DNA of 64,000 nt from Ditylenchus dipsaci (Eukaryota; Nematoda; Chromadorea; Rhabditida; Anguinidae): assembly GCA_004194705.1 (NCBI GenBank), contig SADC01001330.1, positions 744,001-808,000 of the forward strand, in the 5' to 3' direction. A model generated the notes under the pieces. That model saw only the letters and a list, made by a program, of their open reading frames with translations. It did no database searches and had not been told where the DNA came from. Below are positions 11,769 to 23,895 of the stretch, piece after piece. Position 1 is the stretch's first letter, and each line of letters begins with the position of its first letter. Position numbers and translations under genes: made by a program.

Positions 11769-12304
11769 TTTTATTATTAAAGGTAGAACTTGGCTTATAT
11801 ACCTTATTTCCGACTTTTTTTGCATTCATTGTTTAGGACAAACCCATACCGCTCAAATTTATTTAAAAGCTCAAGAAACCCAATCTTGGTCGTTCGTTAT
11901 GCGAGATTATTACAGGAATGGGAGGTTTGTATAAGAGGGCTGGGAGAAGCTGCATGTTAAATCATTCTTAGATAAGTAATGGATACTATGAAGTTTGATC
12001 GTGAGATCTTTCTTAACCTAAATCTCAAAAAATTCATTTTTTGTTACTTATAATTTTTGGGACCGGCCAGTTAGTAACTACTTTTTTAATTGAACGTGTG
12101 ATTGGAATAATGTTTAAAGGGGAGGGGAGGGGATGCAAATCCTAATGCGAATATTTTGAACTCACAGATTCGATTCCCAGTGGATGAATAATTTTTATAA
12201 ATTTTCACTCTACATTCTAGGCCGAAAACTTTCGAGCAGTCAATTGCAATCATTTCTGCACTGATTTACTGTCACTTAATGCCCTAATTTTGCGATCTCA
12301 TGTG

Positions 12305-12620
12305 AATGACCATTAAAGGGCATGCTCGTTTCCGATGGGGATATTTTGAAAGGCGGTACCAGGTCAATTCAAACGAGAATTATTTTAAAATAAATTTTAG
12401 TATAGTGCCTTGCGGGGAATAAGTATCCAAAAGCATTTCATTCGTTCAATAGCATTATTGACCTACTGGGATAGAGTTGGCGGACTGCGAAAGTTGGTCG
12501 TAGGTTCGATCCCCACTGGAGGTCTAATTTTTCCTTGACTTTTCCAAAATTTCGTCAAATTAATTCTCGTTTGAATTGACCTGGTACCCGCCTTTCAAAA
12601 TATTTCCATCAGCGGCGAGC
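12305..12620. mobile_element. Palindromic element enclosing a tRNA-like sequence
   Basis: Arms run from TTAAAGGGCATGCTCG inward through GGGGATATTTTGAAAGGCGG and TACCAGGTCAATTCAAACGA, with the inverse at 12545-12620. Between them (about 12465-12530) lies a tRNA-like stretch with TGGGATAGAGTTGG and box B AGGTTCGATCCCC. In it four of five T-stem pairs and five of seven acceptor pairs can form. Confidence 0.6.
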
Positions 12621-12875
12621 AGGCCCCTTTAAAATAAAGGTGAACCGTTAGAATGATACGTACTTAGTTGTATGCCGCCTCAACCTCTACCAATTTTATT
12701 TATTTCTCAAATCATTTAGTAACTTTTTAGACTCAGAATTTCATGAGGAATCAGAACGAAAAATTTCCACAGCAAAGTCACTTCAGAAATATGGGTAACT
12801 TGCGAAGGTTTGAATAAGGAATGAAAGAGTATCATCGAGGGGTAAGATTTCGGCATTATTAGGGGGTTGACCGAC

Positions 12876-12975
12876 ATTTGCGCGCCAACACATGCGCGCC
12901 GACACTTACGCGCCGTGACTTTACGCACTGACATTTGCGCGCAACATTTGCGCAGGACATTTGCGCACGATGAAA
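12876..12975. repeat. ACATTTGCGCGC array
   Basis: About seven diverged copies of a 12-14 bp unit such as GACATTTGCGCGC or CACATGCGCGCC. It probably represents one end of an element built of iterated motifs; no matching inverse end was found nearby. Confidence 0.6.
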
Positions 12976-13373
12976 CACCATGAAAAAACTTTTTGAAGCC
13001 AAAGTATAAGAAAAAAATTGCCTATCCAGGTGTAAATCCAGATTCACCACTTGTACCAGAATATGGATTGAGTGGACCAAAACAGTTAACTTCTTTATTT
13101 CAACCTATACACTAGGTATCCATTCATCAGAGTTATCTATTGATCTCCATATATCTCCATCCACCTAAACCACCTGGGCATTGAATACCACTACCTAGGC
13201 CCTCCACCTGAGTATGTACTAAGACCTTTGTACCTCTACCTAAGTACGAAAACCTGAGTACCAGATGGATGGCGTACGGGGTACAAAGCTACGCCTAAAC
13301 CAAGGTCGCTTTAAGTCAAATCGCTGTTTTAGCATTATCGAATCGTTTTTAGAACACGATTCAGGATCGGGAA

Positions 13374-13552
13374 TAGGGTTGTCGAATCGAGCGCTCGATT
13401 TCGAACTTTTCGCTCGAAAGTTCGAAAAATTTCGAATTTCGAGCGGAAATTTCGAATTTCGAGCGCTCGAAAAAAATTTCGAATTATGCTTTCGAATTTC
13501 GAGCGCTCGAAAAAAAATTTCAAATTATGCTTTCGAATTTTGAGCGCTTATT
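13374..13552. mobile_element. TAGGGTTGTCGA-family MITE, right end missing
   Basis: Opens with TAGGGTTGTCGA, the same end as the intact element at 37142-37379, then repeats TTTCGAGCGCTCGA units several times. No inverse TAGGGTT end follows, and at about 13590 a partial CCGTATT-family element (13590-13688) begins, so this copy looks truncated. Confidence 0.6.
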
Positions 13553-13699
13553 TTCGAGTTATAGTTTGGAACTGCTATTTGTATATTTTGGTTGAGTACC
13601 CAAAAATCTCGAGATCGAATTCCAAATTCTCTGATTTTCGGAGGGTTGAAAATTATTAGCCCCGGGGCTACTATTAGAGTAAATACGGTAGAGTCTCTT

Positions 13700-14671
13700 T
13701 TGCCATGGCCCATGTTGAAAAACATGGTAAGACAGCCAAAAAGTACAATCATTGAGAAGAACAAAGAAATGCGGTAGATTCTATATCAAGTATGTCTCCT
13801 CGACTTTTTTTTGGTTCATTCTTGATTTGGTTCAGTTTGTGAAAAGAAGAGAGGCGTTTATTTATTCCTCGAAAGAGGCGCATGGTGCTTGAGAATTAGA
13901 GATGCGCGCACTCACTTACCTTAAATTGACATGATTCCGAAAAGTACTCTTGGTCATAAAATACATACGGAGTCTTTTTTTGCCACGAATTTCGAAAAAT
14001 CCGTGTTTTTACTAAAATTTACCTTGTGAATTACATGCACCTCGATGTCGGCATAAAAGAGTGAATGGCTATTAATCTCAGAAGGCGCGCATCTAGCGGA
14101 AATCTGAAGCACGCTGCAATTCCCAAAATCGCAGATACACCTAAAAATTTGTTGAAAAATAGCCAAATTGCATGTTTGAATCACCAGTTGGTATTTCCTA
14201 GTTTTAGAGAATTTGAATAAGTCACTGACGCATACTTCCAATAGGATCAGTTTTAATATCCGCAACATTCATCGTGATAATTCCTGGCATAGCTTCTAAA
14301 AGCAAAAGCTTGGTTTAAAACTTTTTGCAACAAGGTTTCTGACATTTAATATTTAAAAAAATTTATACGGTGGCCACGATAGAGTTATGAAGTTGAAATG
14401 CAAAGTCTTTGAATACCGAGAACTCGCTGATTACGGCTCAAAGTAATGTGTTTACCGAGTTCTCCCATTTTCGGGTCCCTTACATGATAAAAAGTAAAAT
14501 TTCGGTCATGATAACCCATAAAAAATTTGCTGACTTCGCACTTCGACTTCTTACTTCACATATCTAGTTTGGTCAAGCCTGTAATCATAAGTTTTCTTAC
14601 ATGTCTTTTTCCTTGATTTCTGCGGATTCTTCAACTAATTTGATGGTGCTTTTCAGAGGTCGACTTTCTAT
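13700..14671. other. No recognisable feature
   Basis: AT-rich sequence between the truncated MITEs and the Harbinger element. Open frames of up to about 104 codons lack motifs. I found no inverted repeats of note. Confidence 0.5.
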
Positions 14672-15068
14672 AGCCTCATTCATACTCCCGCGGGACACGG
14701 GACAAAATTTAGGTATAATTTTTGAATGTCCCGCGGGACAACAATTATGTCCCGCGGGACAGAGAATCGGGACATGAGTCACGGGACGAATTTAATTCCA
14801 AAATTTTGTCGTCCCGCGGGACAACAGTTTTGAGATGCGGGACAAACTGGCGGGACACCAATTTTTGTCCCGCGGGACACCAAGTCACGGGACAATATTT
14901 TATATTCAGTAAAGCCTGGAAAAACAATTCTCATTTTTTTCTCTTGCTGTTATTTTTGTGTGTTCTCTTTCGTTTTTACCTAAAGCTGTTGATTTTCACT
15001 ACACCATTTCTTTTGGTCGTATATTGAACGTTACCGTTTTCGTCGTGTATGGTACACGTTTTAGACAA

Positions 15069-16480
15069 ATGGAAGATCTCGAATTGCTAAATGCTATTGG
15101 TTGGTGGGCTATGCGTAAGAGAAGAAGCTACGTCAGGCCGGCTCATTATCAAAGTGCTCTCCACCACAATTCCTTCGCAGCTTTCTGGAGGTACTACAAC
15201 AGTCCAGATGAAGGTGACCTGAAGCTGTTTTTGCGACTCAGCCAAACGGAGTTTGAAGCGGTTTATTCACTTGTAAGTTACATGAATTGGATCTAGTCTT
15301 TGTCTATCTGGTTTTAGGTTCGTCATCAATTGGAGGCACACTGTCCTACGCATCTTCGGCCAATAGAAGGAAAGGAACGACTGGCCGTTTTTATCAGGTA
15401 ACGTACTTAGCACTCGTTTAACCAGAGTTGTCATTTAAAATCTTCTGGTTAGATTCACAGCATTTGGTCCAACCTACAGTGCAGTGGCTCCTCTGTTTGT
15501 GATCGTGATTCCACGGTGCATGACATCTGCAAAGAGGTATCAGAAGCGATTGTAACAGCTATGCGGACGAAGTACTTGCCAACGCCAACTCGTCAAACGT
15601 GGGAGAGAAGCGCGAGGGATTCAATCGACTCAGACAGTTCCGAAGACTTTGGGGGCTATCGACGGGAAACACATTGCCATCGTGAAACCTGAGCACTCGG
15701 GAGCAGCGTTTTTAACTACAAGGTTGTTTTTTATGTCGTTCTTGTGCCATTAGGATTCCGTGATTTCAGAAATTCTACTCGATTGTTCTTTTAGCATTTC
15801 GGATGCGGAGTCTCACTTTCTGATGGTGGATATTGGTGCTTCTGGTCGTAACAGCGATTCAACGCTTTGGATTTCAAGCCCATTAAGAACTTCCTAGAGT
15901 CGCCCGAAGCTGCTTTGCCTCCAAATGAAGACAGTTCCCTACCATTTATTTTCCTTGGTGACGGTGGATTTGGATGCACAGATCTGGTATATTAGCTCTT
16001 TTGGTCAATATTCTCAATCATGTTATTTATGATCGTTCATTTATTTATTTAAGATCGTGACCCCTTTCACAGATAGAGGTGCCGACTCACAAGAAAAGAT
16101 CGCGTTTAATTGTCGATTGAGCAGGGCAAGAAGCGCAGTAGAGCACGCATTTGGTATCTTTGCAAGTAGGTGGCGTATATTTCTGGGAACAATCGAAGCT
16201 AGGTAACTCTGTTCAATGTTTTACATAGTCAATCAGTATGTCATCGTTTCAGGCCAGAAACTGCTCGACTCTATACTCTAGCTGCCGTAATACTGCATAA
16301 TTTTCTGAATCCAGTCGAAGAAAATCTCAATTTCGATTTCCAGACGACAGACGAATGCTTATTGATCAAAGGGCGCCTGAAGCTGGGAGGCAAGGAAGAT
16401 TGATTCGAGATCGATTTGTTGACGTCGTGATCAGAGGTGTTCAAGATATTGTTTGAGGTGAATAAAGTTGGTTTCATTGG
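15069..16480 (+). pseudogene. Harbinger DDE transposase, frame-broken
   Basis: Exons start at 15069, 15318 and 15454, with introns of 45-57 bp (15273-15317 and 15398-about 15453), and continue to about 16403. Catalytic blocks are in order: GAIDGKHIAIVKPEHSG (about 15650-15700), DAESHFLMVDIGASG and NSDSTLW (15800-15870), FIFLGDGGFGCTDL (15950-15990), then SRARSAVEHAFGIFASRWR (16120-16175) and AVILHNFL. All three acidic positions of the DDE triad (AIDGK, GDGGF, VEHAF) remain. The frame is lost at least twice by one base, for example TTTTT before AACTACAAGG where the family has FFNYK. Its role would be cutting and joining the element's ends in the nucleus. Confidence 0.85.
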
Positions 16481-16591
16481 CACTTCTTATGTCTTGTTCG
16501 TTGAATATCCGAGACACATTCTTTGTTTATGATCGTTGTTGCTTTCCTATACTTGATCTTTTTTTTCTGCCTATGAAGCATATTTTAGAAA

Positions 16592-17554
16592 ATGCCTTCA
16601 GTTACGGACAGTGCTTTGAGCAAAGCTGCTAAAAAAAGTAAGAAATCGACCGATGAGAAGCAAGCCAAGCTGTTTACCATCGCCGATGTTACGACGATCA
16701 CAAAGAGTTCTTGATCGGGCTGGTGGAAGAGAAGCCCATTCTCTGGGATCCAACAAATGCTGAGTACCCTAGCATACCTAGCCTACCCTAGCCAGTACCT
16801 AGCCTGTCGAAGAAGCAGTCCGATTGGTTGAGTATCGAGCAATCTTTCCGTGAGGCATACGCAGATCAGTGCTTTGGAGGTATGACGACCAAAGCAATTC
16901 ACATAGCTGTTTTATTGACGCTTTTTATAGTGGCTCTTTCAAGAAAATCTGGGATAATGTACTCTCGTCGCATCGTCGCACTCGTCATAGGGTTGAAGGG
17001 AAAACTGGTGATGGAGCTGAAGAGGTTGAACCTGATTGGAAGTTCTGGTGTGCCACAGCTTTTCTCCGCACAGTCAATACGTTCACGGATCAGCAGTAAG
17101 AAACCTTGAATTAATATTGTTTTAATTCAATATATTAAATCTAGAATTCGAGCCACCAATGTGACGCCGTCGGTCTCAGCTAAGCAAACGCCTTCAAAGT
17201 CTCCATCAGGAAGAAGCAAAAGTTGGATCCAGATTTTGAGCGCCTGATGAATGCGTCGATAATAAGAGAAAGATGCCCCCATTGGCCGTGGAAATCGCTG
17301 AACTGCTCAAACAAGTCGAAGACGGAGGTAACAAGAGAATGCAGCTGGAGTGCAAAAGTAATCTTCATTTTCTTTCAATTTCTGCCAATGAAATGTCTAC
17401 TTTAGGAGAGCTCCGTGATTTCATCAGCAAGTGGGAGGAGCATTTGTTGGAAGAGCCCGAGAAGCCTACCGAAACTTTATCCGATACCGTTCGCAAGAAG
17501 TCAGTTGCTGAAATGAGCCTGAACGAATACCAAGATTCGCTGCAAGAGTGTTAG
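16592..17554 (+). pseudogene. MADF/Myb-like protein of the Harbinger element, frame-broken
   Basis: Opens with a lysine-rich leader from the ATG at 16592, then EFLIGLVEEKPILWDPTNAEY (split by a frame change near 16705), followed by KKQSDWLSIEQSFREAY. After a 51-bp intron it continues FKKIWDNVLSSHRR, typical of MADF/SANT-like DNA-binding domains. Further exons end at a stop at 17552-17554. AATAAA follows at about 17590. In active Harbingers this partner protein binds DNA and helps bring the transposase to the nucleus. Confidence 0.7.
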
Positions 17555-17958
17555 TGTTGTTCGGCACATGTTGTTGTTCATGTTGGTCAATAAAGTTATA
17601 TGGGATCAAACTTTCCTGTCTTAGTCTAAGTAGAATGTAACAGTAGGTGTATAAAGTACTATGGTTGTAGAGTTCAGTGGTGGCACCGTACAGGGCATTC
17701 AATTCTGAGTCAAAAATATCTATTATTACGCTAGGCCCACCGAATATCGGCCATCTTCAATGCATTTATAGTAATCTTAGGGTTGTCCGCGAGTCGGTGT
17801 CCGCGAGACAGTAGCCAAAATGTGTCCCGTGACTGTGTCCCGTGACTTTTGTCCCACGACTCTGTCCGCGTGACAATATCGTTGTCCCGCTGGACAGAGT
17901 CGCGGGACAAGTCACGGACACGATTTGTCCCGTGTCCCGCGGGAGTATGAATGGGGCT

Positions 17959-18435
17959 TATAAGAAAACAATTAATAAATATGACATTTTTACCAGTTTT
18001 GTACATTTGGCTTGCGCTAGCCGTGATTTGTGATTAAATCGTTCAAGTTTGTGAACCAAATAATGCTCGCAAGTTTTATAATTTTGACAACGATTTTCGA
18101 CCCAAGACTGAACTCCATTGGCTTAATTAGTGGATTAGATTTTAAAGCTACAAAAACACAATAATAGCGTTCTCGAGTCAAAAAGAGTATTGGAAAATTC
18201 GTGAGGTTCGTGCGTATAAAGTAAGTAAGAATTTCTCTAACTCTGATTCAACGAATATTTTTCAATTCTGCCTCTCTCACTGTGAGAGTCACAGTCTCTG
18301 TCGGCGCTGTGATGGAGAGTGAGAATTGTAAAATATTTGGTGATTCAGATTTATTGAGATTCTCACTAAAAATTCTTAGTGAGATTCTCACTCTGAATGA
18401 ACCCATCGAAAACGTAAAAAGTGTTTCAATATGGA
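17959..18435. other. Spacer without recognised gene
   Basis: Between the Harbinger element and the next MITE. It contains a short imperfect inverted repeat around GTGAGAATCTCACT (18280-18400). Nothing else was recognised. Confidence 0.45.
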
Positions 18436-18444
18436 ATTAATAAT

Positions 18445-18977
18445 GGCAACCAGACAAAGCAACATCAAAACTATTTTGTCGCCCGACAAATATTTTTAAA
18501 TAAACATTTGTCGCGCGACAAAATAATTTTTTCGTCATTTTGTCGCGCGACGAAATAACAAACAAACGTTTTTTGTCGCGCGACAATGCAACAAATTTTG
18601 CTCTTTGTCGCGCGACAGTGCAACAAATAAATTATTAATGTCTCGAGAGTAATTTACAATTTAGCAGTCAATTCTAAATTTGAAGATGCGCATATTATCG
18701 GGTACGCTAACCATGAACACCTAAATGAATATCTTGAAAAAAATCCTTCGAAAAATCCGAAAAAGAGCAAAATTTGTTGCAATGTCACGCGACAAAGAGC
18801 AAAATTTGTTGCATTGTCGCGCGACAAAAAACGTTTGTTTGTTATTTCGTCGCGCGACAAAAACATTTTTCGGTATTTTGTCGCAAGACGAAAAGCATAC
18901 GACAATGCAACATTTTTGTTGCATTGTCGCGCGACAAAATAGTTTTGATGTTGCTTTGTCTGGTTTGTCTGGTTGCC
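18445..18977. mobile_element. MITE with TTGTCGCGCGACAA iterations, 9-bp target duplication
   Basis: Ends GGCAACCAGACAAAGCAACA and the inverse GTCTGGTTGCC. ATTAATAAT lies on both sides (18436-18444 and 18978-18986), a perfect 9-bp duplication, which points to Mutator-like rather than hAT insertion. The 14-bp palindrome TTGTCGCGCGACAA or a near relative occurs about ten times across both halves. The right end has a nine-base internal duplication (TTTGTCTGG). Confidence 0.8.
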
Positions 18978-19124
18978 ATTAATAATGGGTAATATTTAAA
19001 TCTGCCCGCTATCTGTGAAAATTACCCGCTAATTTTCGTGAAAAATGCCCGCTAATCTGAAATGCCCGCTAACACGGCTTTTCAAAACGTCCGAAAAGGT
19101 CCGATTTAGGTTTTTAGACGTGTC

Positions 19125-19610
19125 TGCATGGCGCAGTGGTAAAGCGTGTCGTCATCATAGTGGGCGCCCGTCCGATGGGACGGGTCGGTCCCGTCCGGAC
19201 GGTCTAGCAGTTGGCCTAACAAATCTGGACGGTCTTCTTTCTAGAACATAAACTAACATGTTCTAGTGCCAAAACAAGGCGACCGTCCATGCCCGTTCAC
19301 CTTTTTCAATCGACCGGCCGCCACCGTCCTAAAAATTGTCATTTTCCAGAAACATATTTTTTAGGACGGTGGCGGCCGGTCGATTGAAAAAAGTGGACAG
19401 GCATGGAGGTCGCTGTGTTTTTTGCACTAAAACATGGTAGTTCATGTTCTAGAAAGTAGACCGTCCAGATTTGTTGGGCCAATTGCTAGACCGTCTGGAC
19501 GGGACGGGCCCGGTCGGACGGCTGGACCACTATGGTCGTCATACGATTTTACATAGCAAAATAGGTCATTTTCCATGAGGTCACGAGTTCAACCCCACCC
19601 ATGGACACCA
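19125..19610 (+). other. tRNA-like sequence interrupted by a MITE
   Basis: Box A-like TGGCGCAGTGGTAAAGC (19133-19149) and box B-like GAGTTCAACCC (about 19584-19594) belong to one tRNA-like unit once the MITE at 19156-19534 is set aside. GTGTCTG upstream can pair with TGGACAC downstream as a seven-pair acceptor stem. The T stem is poor, so I call it SINE-like, not a tRNA gene. Confidence 0.45.
19156..19534. mobile_element. hAT-like MITE with ACCGTCC iterations
   Basis: Perfect 8-bp duplication GTCGTCAT (19148-19155 and 19535-19542). Short ends CATAGTGG and CCACTATG. The interior arms repeat GGACGGTC and GACCGTCC and contain TCAATCGACCGGCCGCCACC with its inverse. The mirror copy in the right palindrome arm (about 28649-29028) runs close to the assembly gap. 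Confidence 0.8.
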
Positions 19611-21776
19611 TCAAATTTTCAATTTTTTTCACCAATTTTTATTATTAGCCCATTCGACGTAAAATCAAAAATTAGACATAGGTCATAAATATCAGATTTT
19701 CCACTTTTCCTATAAAATTTTGAGTACAAATCAAATGAAAGTGCAGACTTTACGTCAAATATAGGGAAAAAAGTCACATGAAATTTATTTTTGCATTTAG
19801 ATGCGGAGGTTTGCATTACAGATGATGAGTTATACACCAAACGAAAGCTGAGGATCTCCTATTTCAGAAAATACAGATCGAATTTTTAAAATACAGATTT
19901 TAAAAAACTAGAAGTCATTTTAAGTCCGTAACACGTTTTCCTATCAAATTCGAGGATTTTTTTTCATTTCCCGCAAAAATTTCAAAAGACTAAATCGGCC
20001 TTTTCGGACGTTTTGAAAAGCCGTGTCTAATTATTGAAAAATGATCGCTAATCTGTGAAAAATGCCCGCTAATTTTTGGAAAATTGCCAGCTAATTTTTT
20101 TTCTCGCCGTTTTTAGTCAAAATTTCGCGGGAATTCAAGTTTTCTAGTCAGAAATAACCTGGATTGCTCAGAATCCCACCCCGGAGTGGCCAGAAGCCCC
20201 TGAAAGTTGGTTTTTCGGGGGTGATCTGTGGGGGAGTAAACTTTTTGAGAAAAATCGATTGAGCGAATCAGATTTCGGGTCCGATGGGCTTTATTTCTCA
20301 AAGTTCCAGCTTTATCGTTGTTTTTAATTTTTTTAGTCTGAACCAACCAAACAAAGTGGTCGTTCACTTGGAGCAATTTTTTTTACGTTTTTCTTTTTTC
20401 TCAAACTTGTTTTCTGGACTAATTCGAGCATGCTGAAGATGTTTTGATAAGAGTAAAATAAGTCTTGTATGGTATTCTTTGAGTATTGGCAAATAATTGA
20501 TTTTGGTGAAAACAATTATTGCCCAAAACTCAAAAATTACCAGAGAAAATGGCATTTTACCACTGTCAACCCATCTTCAGCATGCTCGAATTAGTCCAGA
20601 AAACAGGTTTGGAAACATGAAAAACGTAAAAAAAATTTGCTCCAAATGGACGACCACTTGGTTTGGTTGGTTCAGACTAAAAAATTTAAAACCACCATAA
20701 ACCTGGAATTTTGAGCGATTAAGCCGATCTGACCCGAAATTCTGATGCGTGCAATCGAATTTTCGCAAAAAGTTTACCCCGCCCCTTTTAGTAAACCCCA
20801 AAAAACCAACTTTCAGGGGCTTCTAGCCACTCCGGGGTGGGATTCTGAGCAATCCAAGTCATTTTCTGACTAGAAAATTTGAATTTCCGCAAAATTTGGA
20901 CTAAAACGACGAGAAAAAATTAGCGGGCAATTTTCGAAAAATTAGCGAGCATTTTTCACAGATTTTCGGCATTTTTCAATAATTAGCGGGCATTTCAGAT
21001 TAGCGGACATTTTTCACAGATTAGCAAGCAAAATTAAATACCACCCAATAATATCCTACTGGGACTTACTATGTAAAAATCTTGCATCAAACTGAAGTGA
21101 GGCTATAGTTCTCAAAAACATCAAATTTGATGATATCATCAAAATTTGATGTTTTTGACTTCAAACATCTTTTTTCGTATATTTATTATTTTATTTAAAC
21201 TCTATCGAAAGTTCGTATCAACACAAAATCAAACAAATCGGTACTCCTTGCGCTGTTTCACCCCATCCATTTTTTTAAAAATTATGGTGAATTTGTCTTA
21301 AATTTACTAACGTATACAGTCAAACCCCGATATGATAAGACCACATTTACAGAATTTATTAATAGAACTCTTCAAAATTAACAAAGAGGAACATTCATTA
21401 CAATATTTGATAGACTTCTTTTACTTGATTCCAGAAGTTGTAGAGCCCATCACCACCGAATTTTTTTAGTCAGAGAGACTAGTTCTTAGCCAAGAACTTG
21501 GAGTTCTTGGCTAAGAACTAGTGATGCGCACTCCGATTTGCGATAATTTTGAGTTCCACCTATATTTTAGCCAACTTTTCTAAGCCAGAGCTTTATAACA
21601 CATCTTTTCTCACAACTTTTAATGCTTAACAACATGGTATTATTGGATTTTCGTAGTTAAATATTTTATTTCTAGAAAACAGCCTCTCAAAAAAACATCG
21701 CAAAAAGCAATTTCATTTTTCGCTTGCGATGTTTTTTTTTGAGAGGTTTTTTCACAAACATTTTGTTATATTTTTA

Positions 21777-22040
21777 GGCTCTCTCCTGTTATATCTAAAA
21801 CTGTTACATCTAAAAATGGTTTTAGTTTTATCAGGTTCTCGCCAAAAGTTCCAGCAAGGTTTTAGCTTTCAAGTTCAATTTATTTATGATACAATACTTC
21901 AGGCTTTCCCTCTAATACTATATGGAAAATAACAAAATTTAAAATGAAAAGCTAGAACCGTGCTGGAACTTTTGGCGAGAACCGGATAAAACTAGAACCA
22001 TTTTTAGATGTAACAGTTTTGGATATAACAGGAGAGAGCC
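21777..22040. mobile_element. 264-bp MITE, GGCTCTCTCC ends
   Basis: Ends GGCTCTCTCCTGTTATATC and its inverse, with the perfect 8-bp duplication TATTTTTA (21769-21776 and 22041-22048). Inner arms carry GTTCTCGCCAAAAGTTCCAG and its inverse. The mirror copy is at 26123-26386. No coding capacity. Confidence 0.85.
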
Positions 22041-22118
22041 TATTTTTACTAGATGTTATATACCGAAATGTAGCTTAATTAAAGTTAGCTTAGGAATGTG
22101 AAGTTTGCTTAACCATAC

Positions 22119-22919
22119 TAGAGACCGTGACGATCGATACATCGCATCGTTAACATCGTTACCGGTCCTGATTTTGGTCAAAAACATCGCATCGTTACAT
22201 CGTTGGTCAATTTTTGAAAACATCGTACATCGCATCGTTTTTCGGCCCAACATCGTACATCGTAACGATGTATCGTTCATGAACAAAAAATATAAAATAA
22301 GAGATATCTATGACTACCGAAGATCCAATCTGAAGCCGGAAAAAGCGAAAATGCTCATTTTTCTCAACAAAAATCTCCCGTTGTTAAGTTTCTCGTATTG
22401 AATGTTTCTGTTGTTTGTCCTGACTCAGGATTTCTGTTTTTCTGTTTTTGACTTTTTCGGGACAAAAGTCAAATTTTCTTACTGTTTTAGTGGAAAATTT
22501 GCGAAACGCGTATGGCCCTACCGCAACTTTTAACGCTGAACAAAACGCACAAAAATTAGCAAAAATACCATGCAAAAAACACAATTACGAGCACTTTAAA
22601 ATTCTGTGGTTAATTCTGTGTTCTGTTTTGGAAACACTGGTCCTGAGCAAAGTGCGATGTAATAAAATAGTCTGATATTGAGCGAAATTGAATTTTGTTA
22701 ACAAAAATTTAAGCTGAAGTTTCATGGCGTAAAAAAATTTTGCTTACCAATTTTACACAACATTTTTGCTATATTATACATCGTTTGCCAAATTTTAGTG
22801 TGAAACATCGTAACGATGTATCGTTTACAATGGCCGACATCGATCGTTACATCGATCGTTGAAAATTTAGTCGAAAACATCGTATCGTTACATCGTTAGG
22901 GGGCAAATCACGGTCTCTA
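22119..22919. mobile_element. 801-bp hAT-like element with ACATCGTTACGATGT iterations
   Basis: Ends TAGAGACCGTGA and TCACGGTCTCTA; perfect 8-bp duplication AACCATAC (22111-22118 and 22920-22927). Both ends are filled with CATCGTAACGATGT-type palindromes. The middle (22270-22800) has no repeats and open frames of up to about 126 codons in the mirror copy. These lack transposase motifs, and their lengths differ between the arms. Mirror copy 25237-26044. Confidence 0.85.
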
Positions 22920-23895
22920 AACCATACGTCAGTTGGGATAGCTGTCAGTTGGAATGGCTGTCAGTTGGGTGTCGTTCCCCCATGAAAAGTGCTGTGGCCA
23001 ACAAACTTGAGATAAATGCCGGTTTAACAAGCCTAAGCGCCGATGACGGAAAAGCACAAATTTTGGCCGAGGCAGTGGGTTGAGTATCCGTGAGGTGGTT
23101 TTCAAATCCTTTTTTAGCTCGTGCCTGACACTTTCGATGGCCATATTGCCCCATTTCACCATTGCCTAATTTCTCAGGCAAAATAAATAACGATGATTTA
23201 GAATTTAGAAAAATTCTTGCACTGTACTAACCTTGAACCTTCAAAAAAACTGAAATGCGAACAATGATGTTCCGTGTACAAGATTCGATCGATTATGATA
23301 GTTTACAAAATTTAATCGATTCGAAATTATTAATTTTTCGATTACTTTTCTGTAATCTAAAAACAAAGTCAGTAAAAAAGGCCATTTTGTGGGATTGACA
23401 TCAACTGACCACCATTTTTTTCGGAATATTTGAAACTTTTGATTAAAAATCGACAATTTTGACAGTAAAAGTTACCGGGATGACACATCCAATACCAAAA
23501 TCTCCTCCTGAATCCGAAGACATTGAGATCAAGTCCGAAAAATTTCAGGGAGCTAACAGACCACACAGAAAATTTCGATTAATTCTCTACTTCAAAGGAT
23601 ATCTTAGCTTCCTGAAATTTTTCGGAGTGATCTCAACGGATTCGGATTCAAGAAGAGATTTTTTTGTTATGGGGGTGATTTTCCGAAACTTTACTGTCAA
23701 AATTGTCGATTTTTTATCAAAAGTTTCAAATATTCCGGAAAAAATTGGTGGTCAGTTGATATTTACCATTTTGTGATGCACATGACGTTGAAGCAGAAGT
23801 TCGTCTTTACACAGATGTTTTACTCAGAAAACTGTTTATTAACCTTGCTTGTTTATTTTTTGATTACACGAAAGAATCAGAAAATTTACAATGGA

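Larger units (their letters stand above)
14672..17958 (+). mobile_element. PIF/Harbinger transposon with two genes
   Basis: Ends AGCCTCATTCATACTCCCGC and its inverse (one mismatch) continue through GGGACACGGGACAAA. TAT stands on both sides, fitting the 3-bp duplication of this superfamily. The interior holds a DDE transposase gene and a second gene for a MADF/Myb-like protein, the usual Harbinger pair. Both ends are rich in the 14-bp palindrome TGTCCCGCGGGACA and variants (14690-14900 and 17820-17950), plausible binding sites for the element's own proteins. Several one-base frame breaks make it inactive as sequenced. Confidence 0.88.
19072..20026. mobile_element. 955-bp element, 3-bp target duplication, nested
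   Basis: Ends ACACGGCTTTTCAAAACGTC and its exact inverse. CTA on both sides is consistent with a 3-bp duplication. The uninterrupted sequence GCCCGCTAATTATTG exists in the opposite end of the host element (27175-27190), giving an empty site. The interior holds a tRNA-like sequence split by a hAT-like MITE. Confidence 0.75.
18987..21046. mobile_element. 2-kb foldback element with GCCCGCTAATCTG ends
   Basis: Both ends consist of repeated AAAATGCCCGCTAATCTGTG-type units. Ends are GGGTAATATTTAAATC and ATTTAATACCACCC in inverse, with AATAAT on both sides. Inner arms (CTGGATTGCTCAGAATCCC and inverse) enclose an AGTGGTCGTCC-family foldback at 20330-20690. The left arm is interrupted by the element at 19072-20026. 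It occurs in mirror image in the right arm of the giant palindrome (27118-28143). Confidence 0.8.

Noticed and set aside
11694..12530. Functional tRNA genes
   Set aside because: Box A and B are present but the stems do not close and T-run terminators are absent, so I list them as SINE-like.
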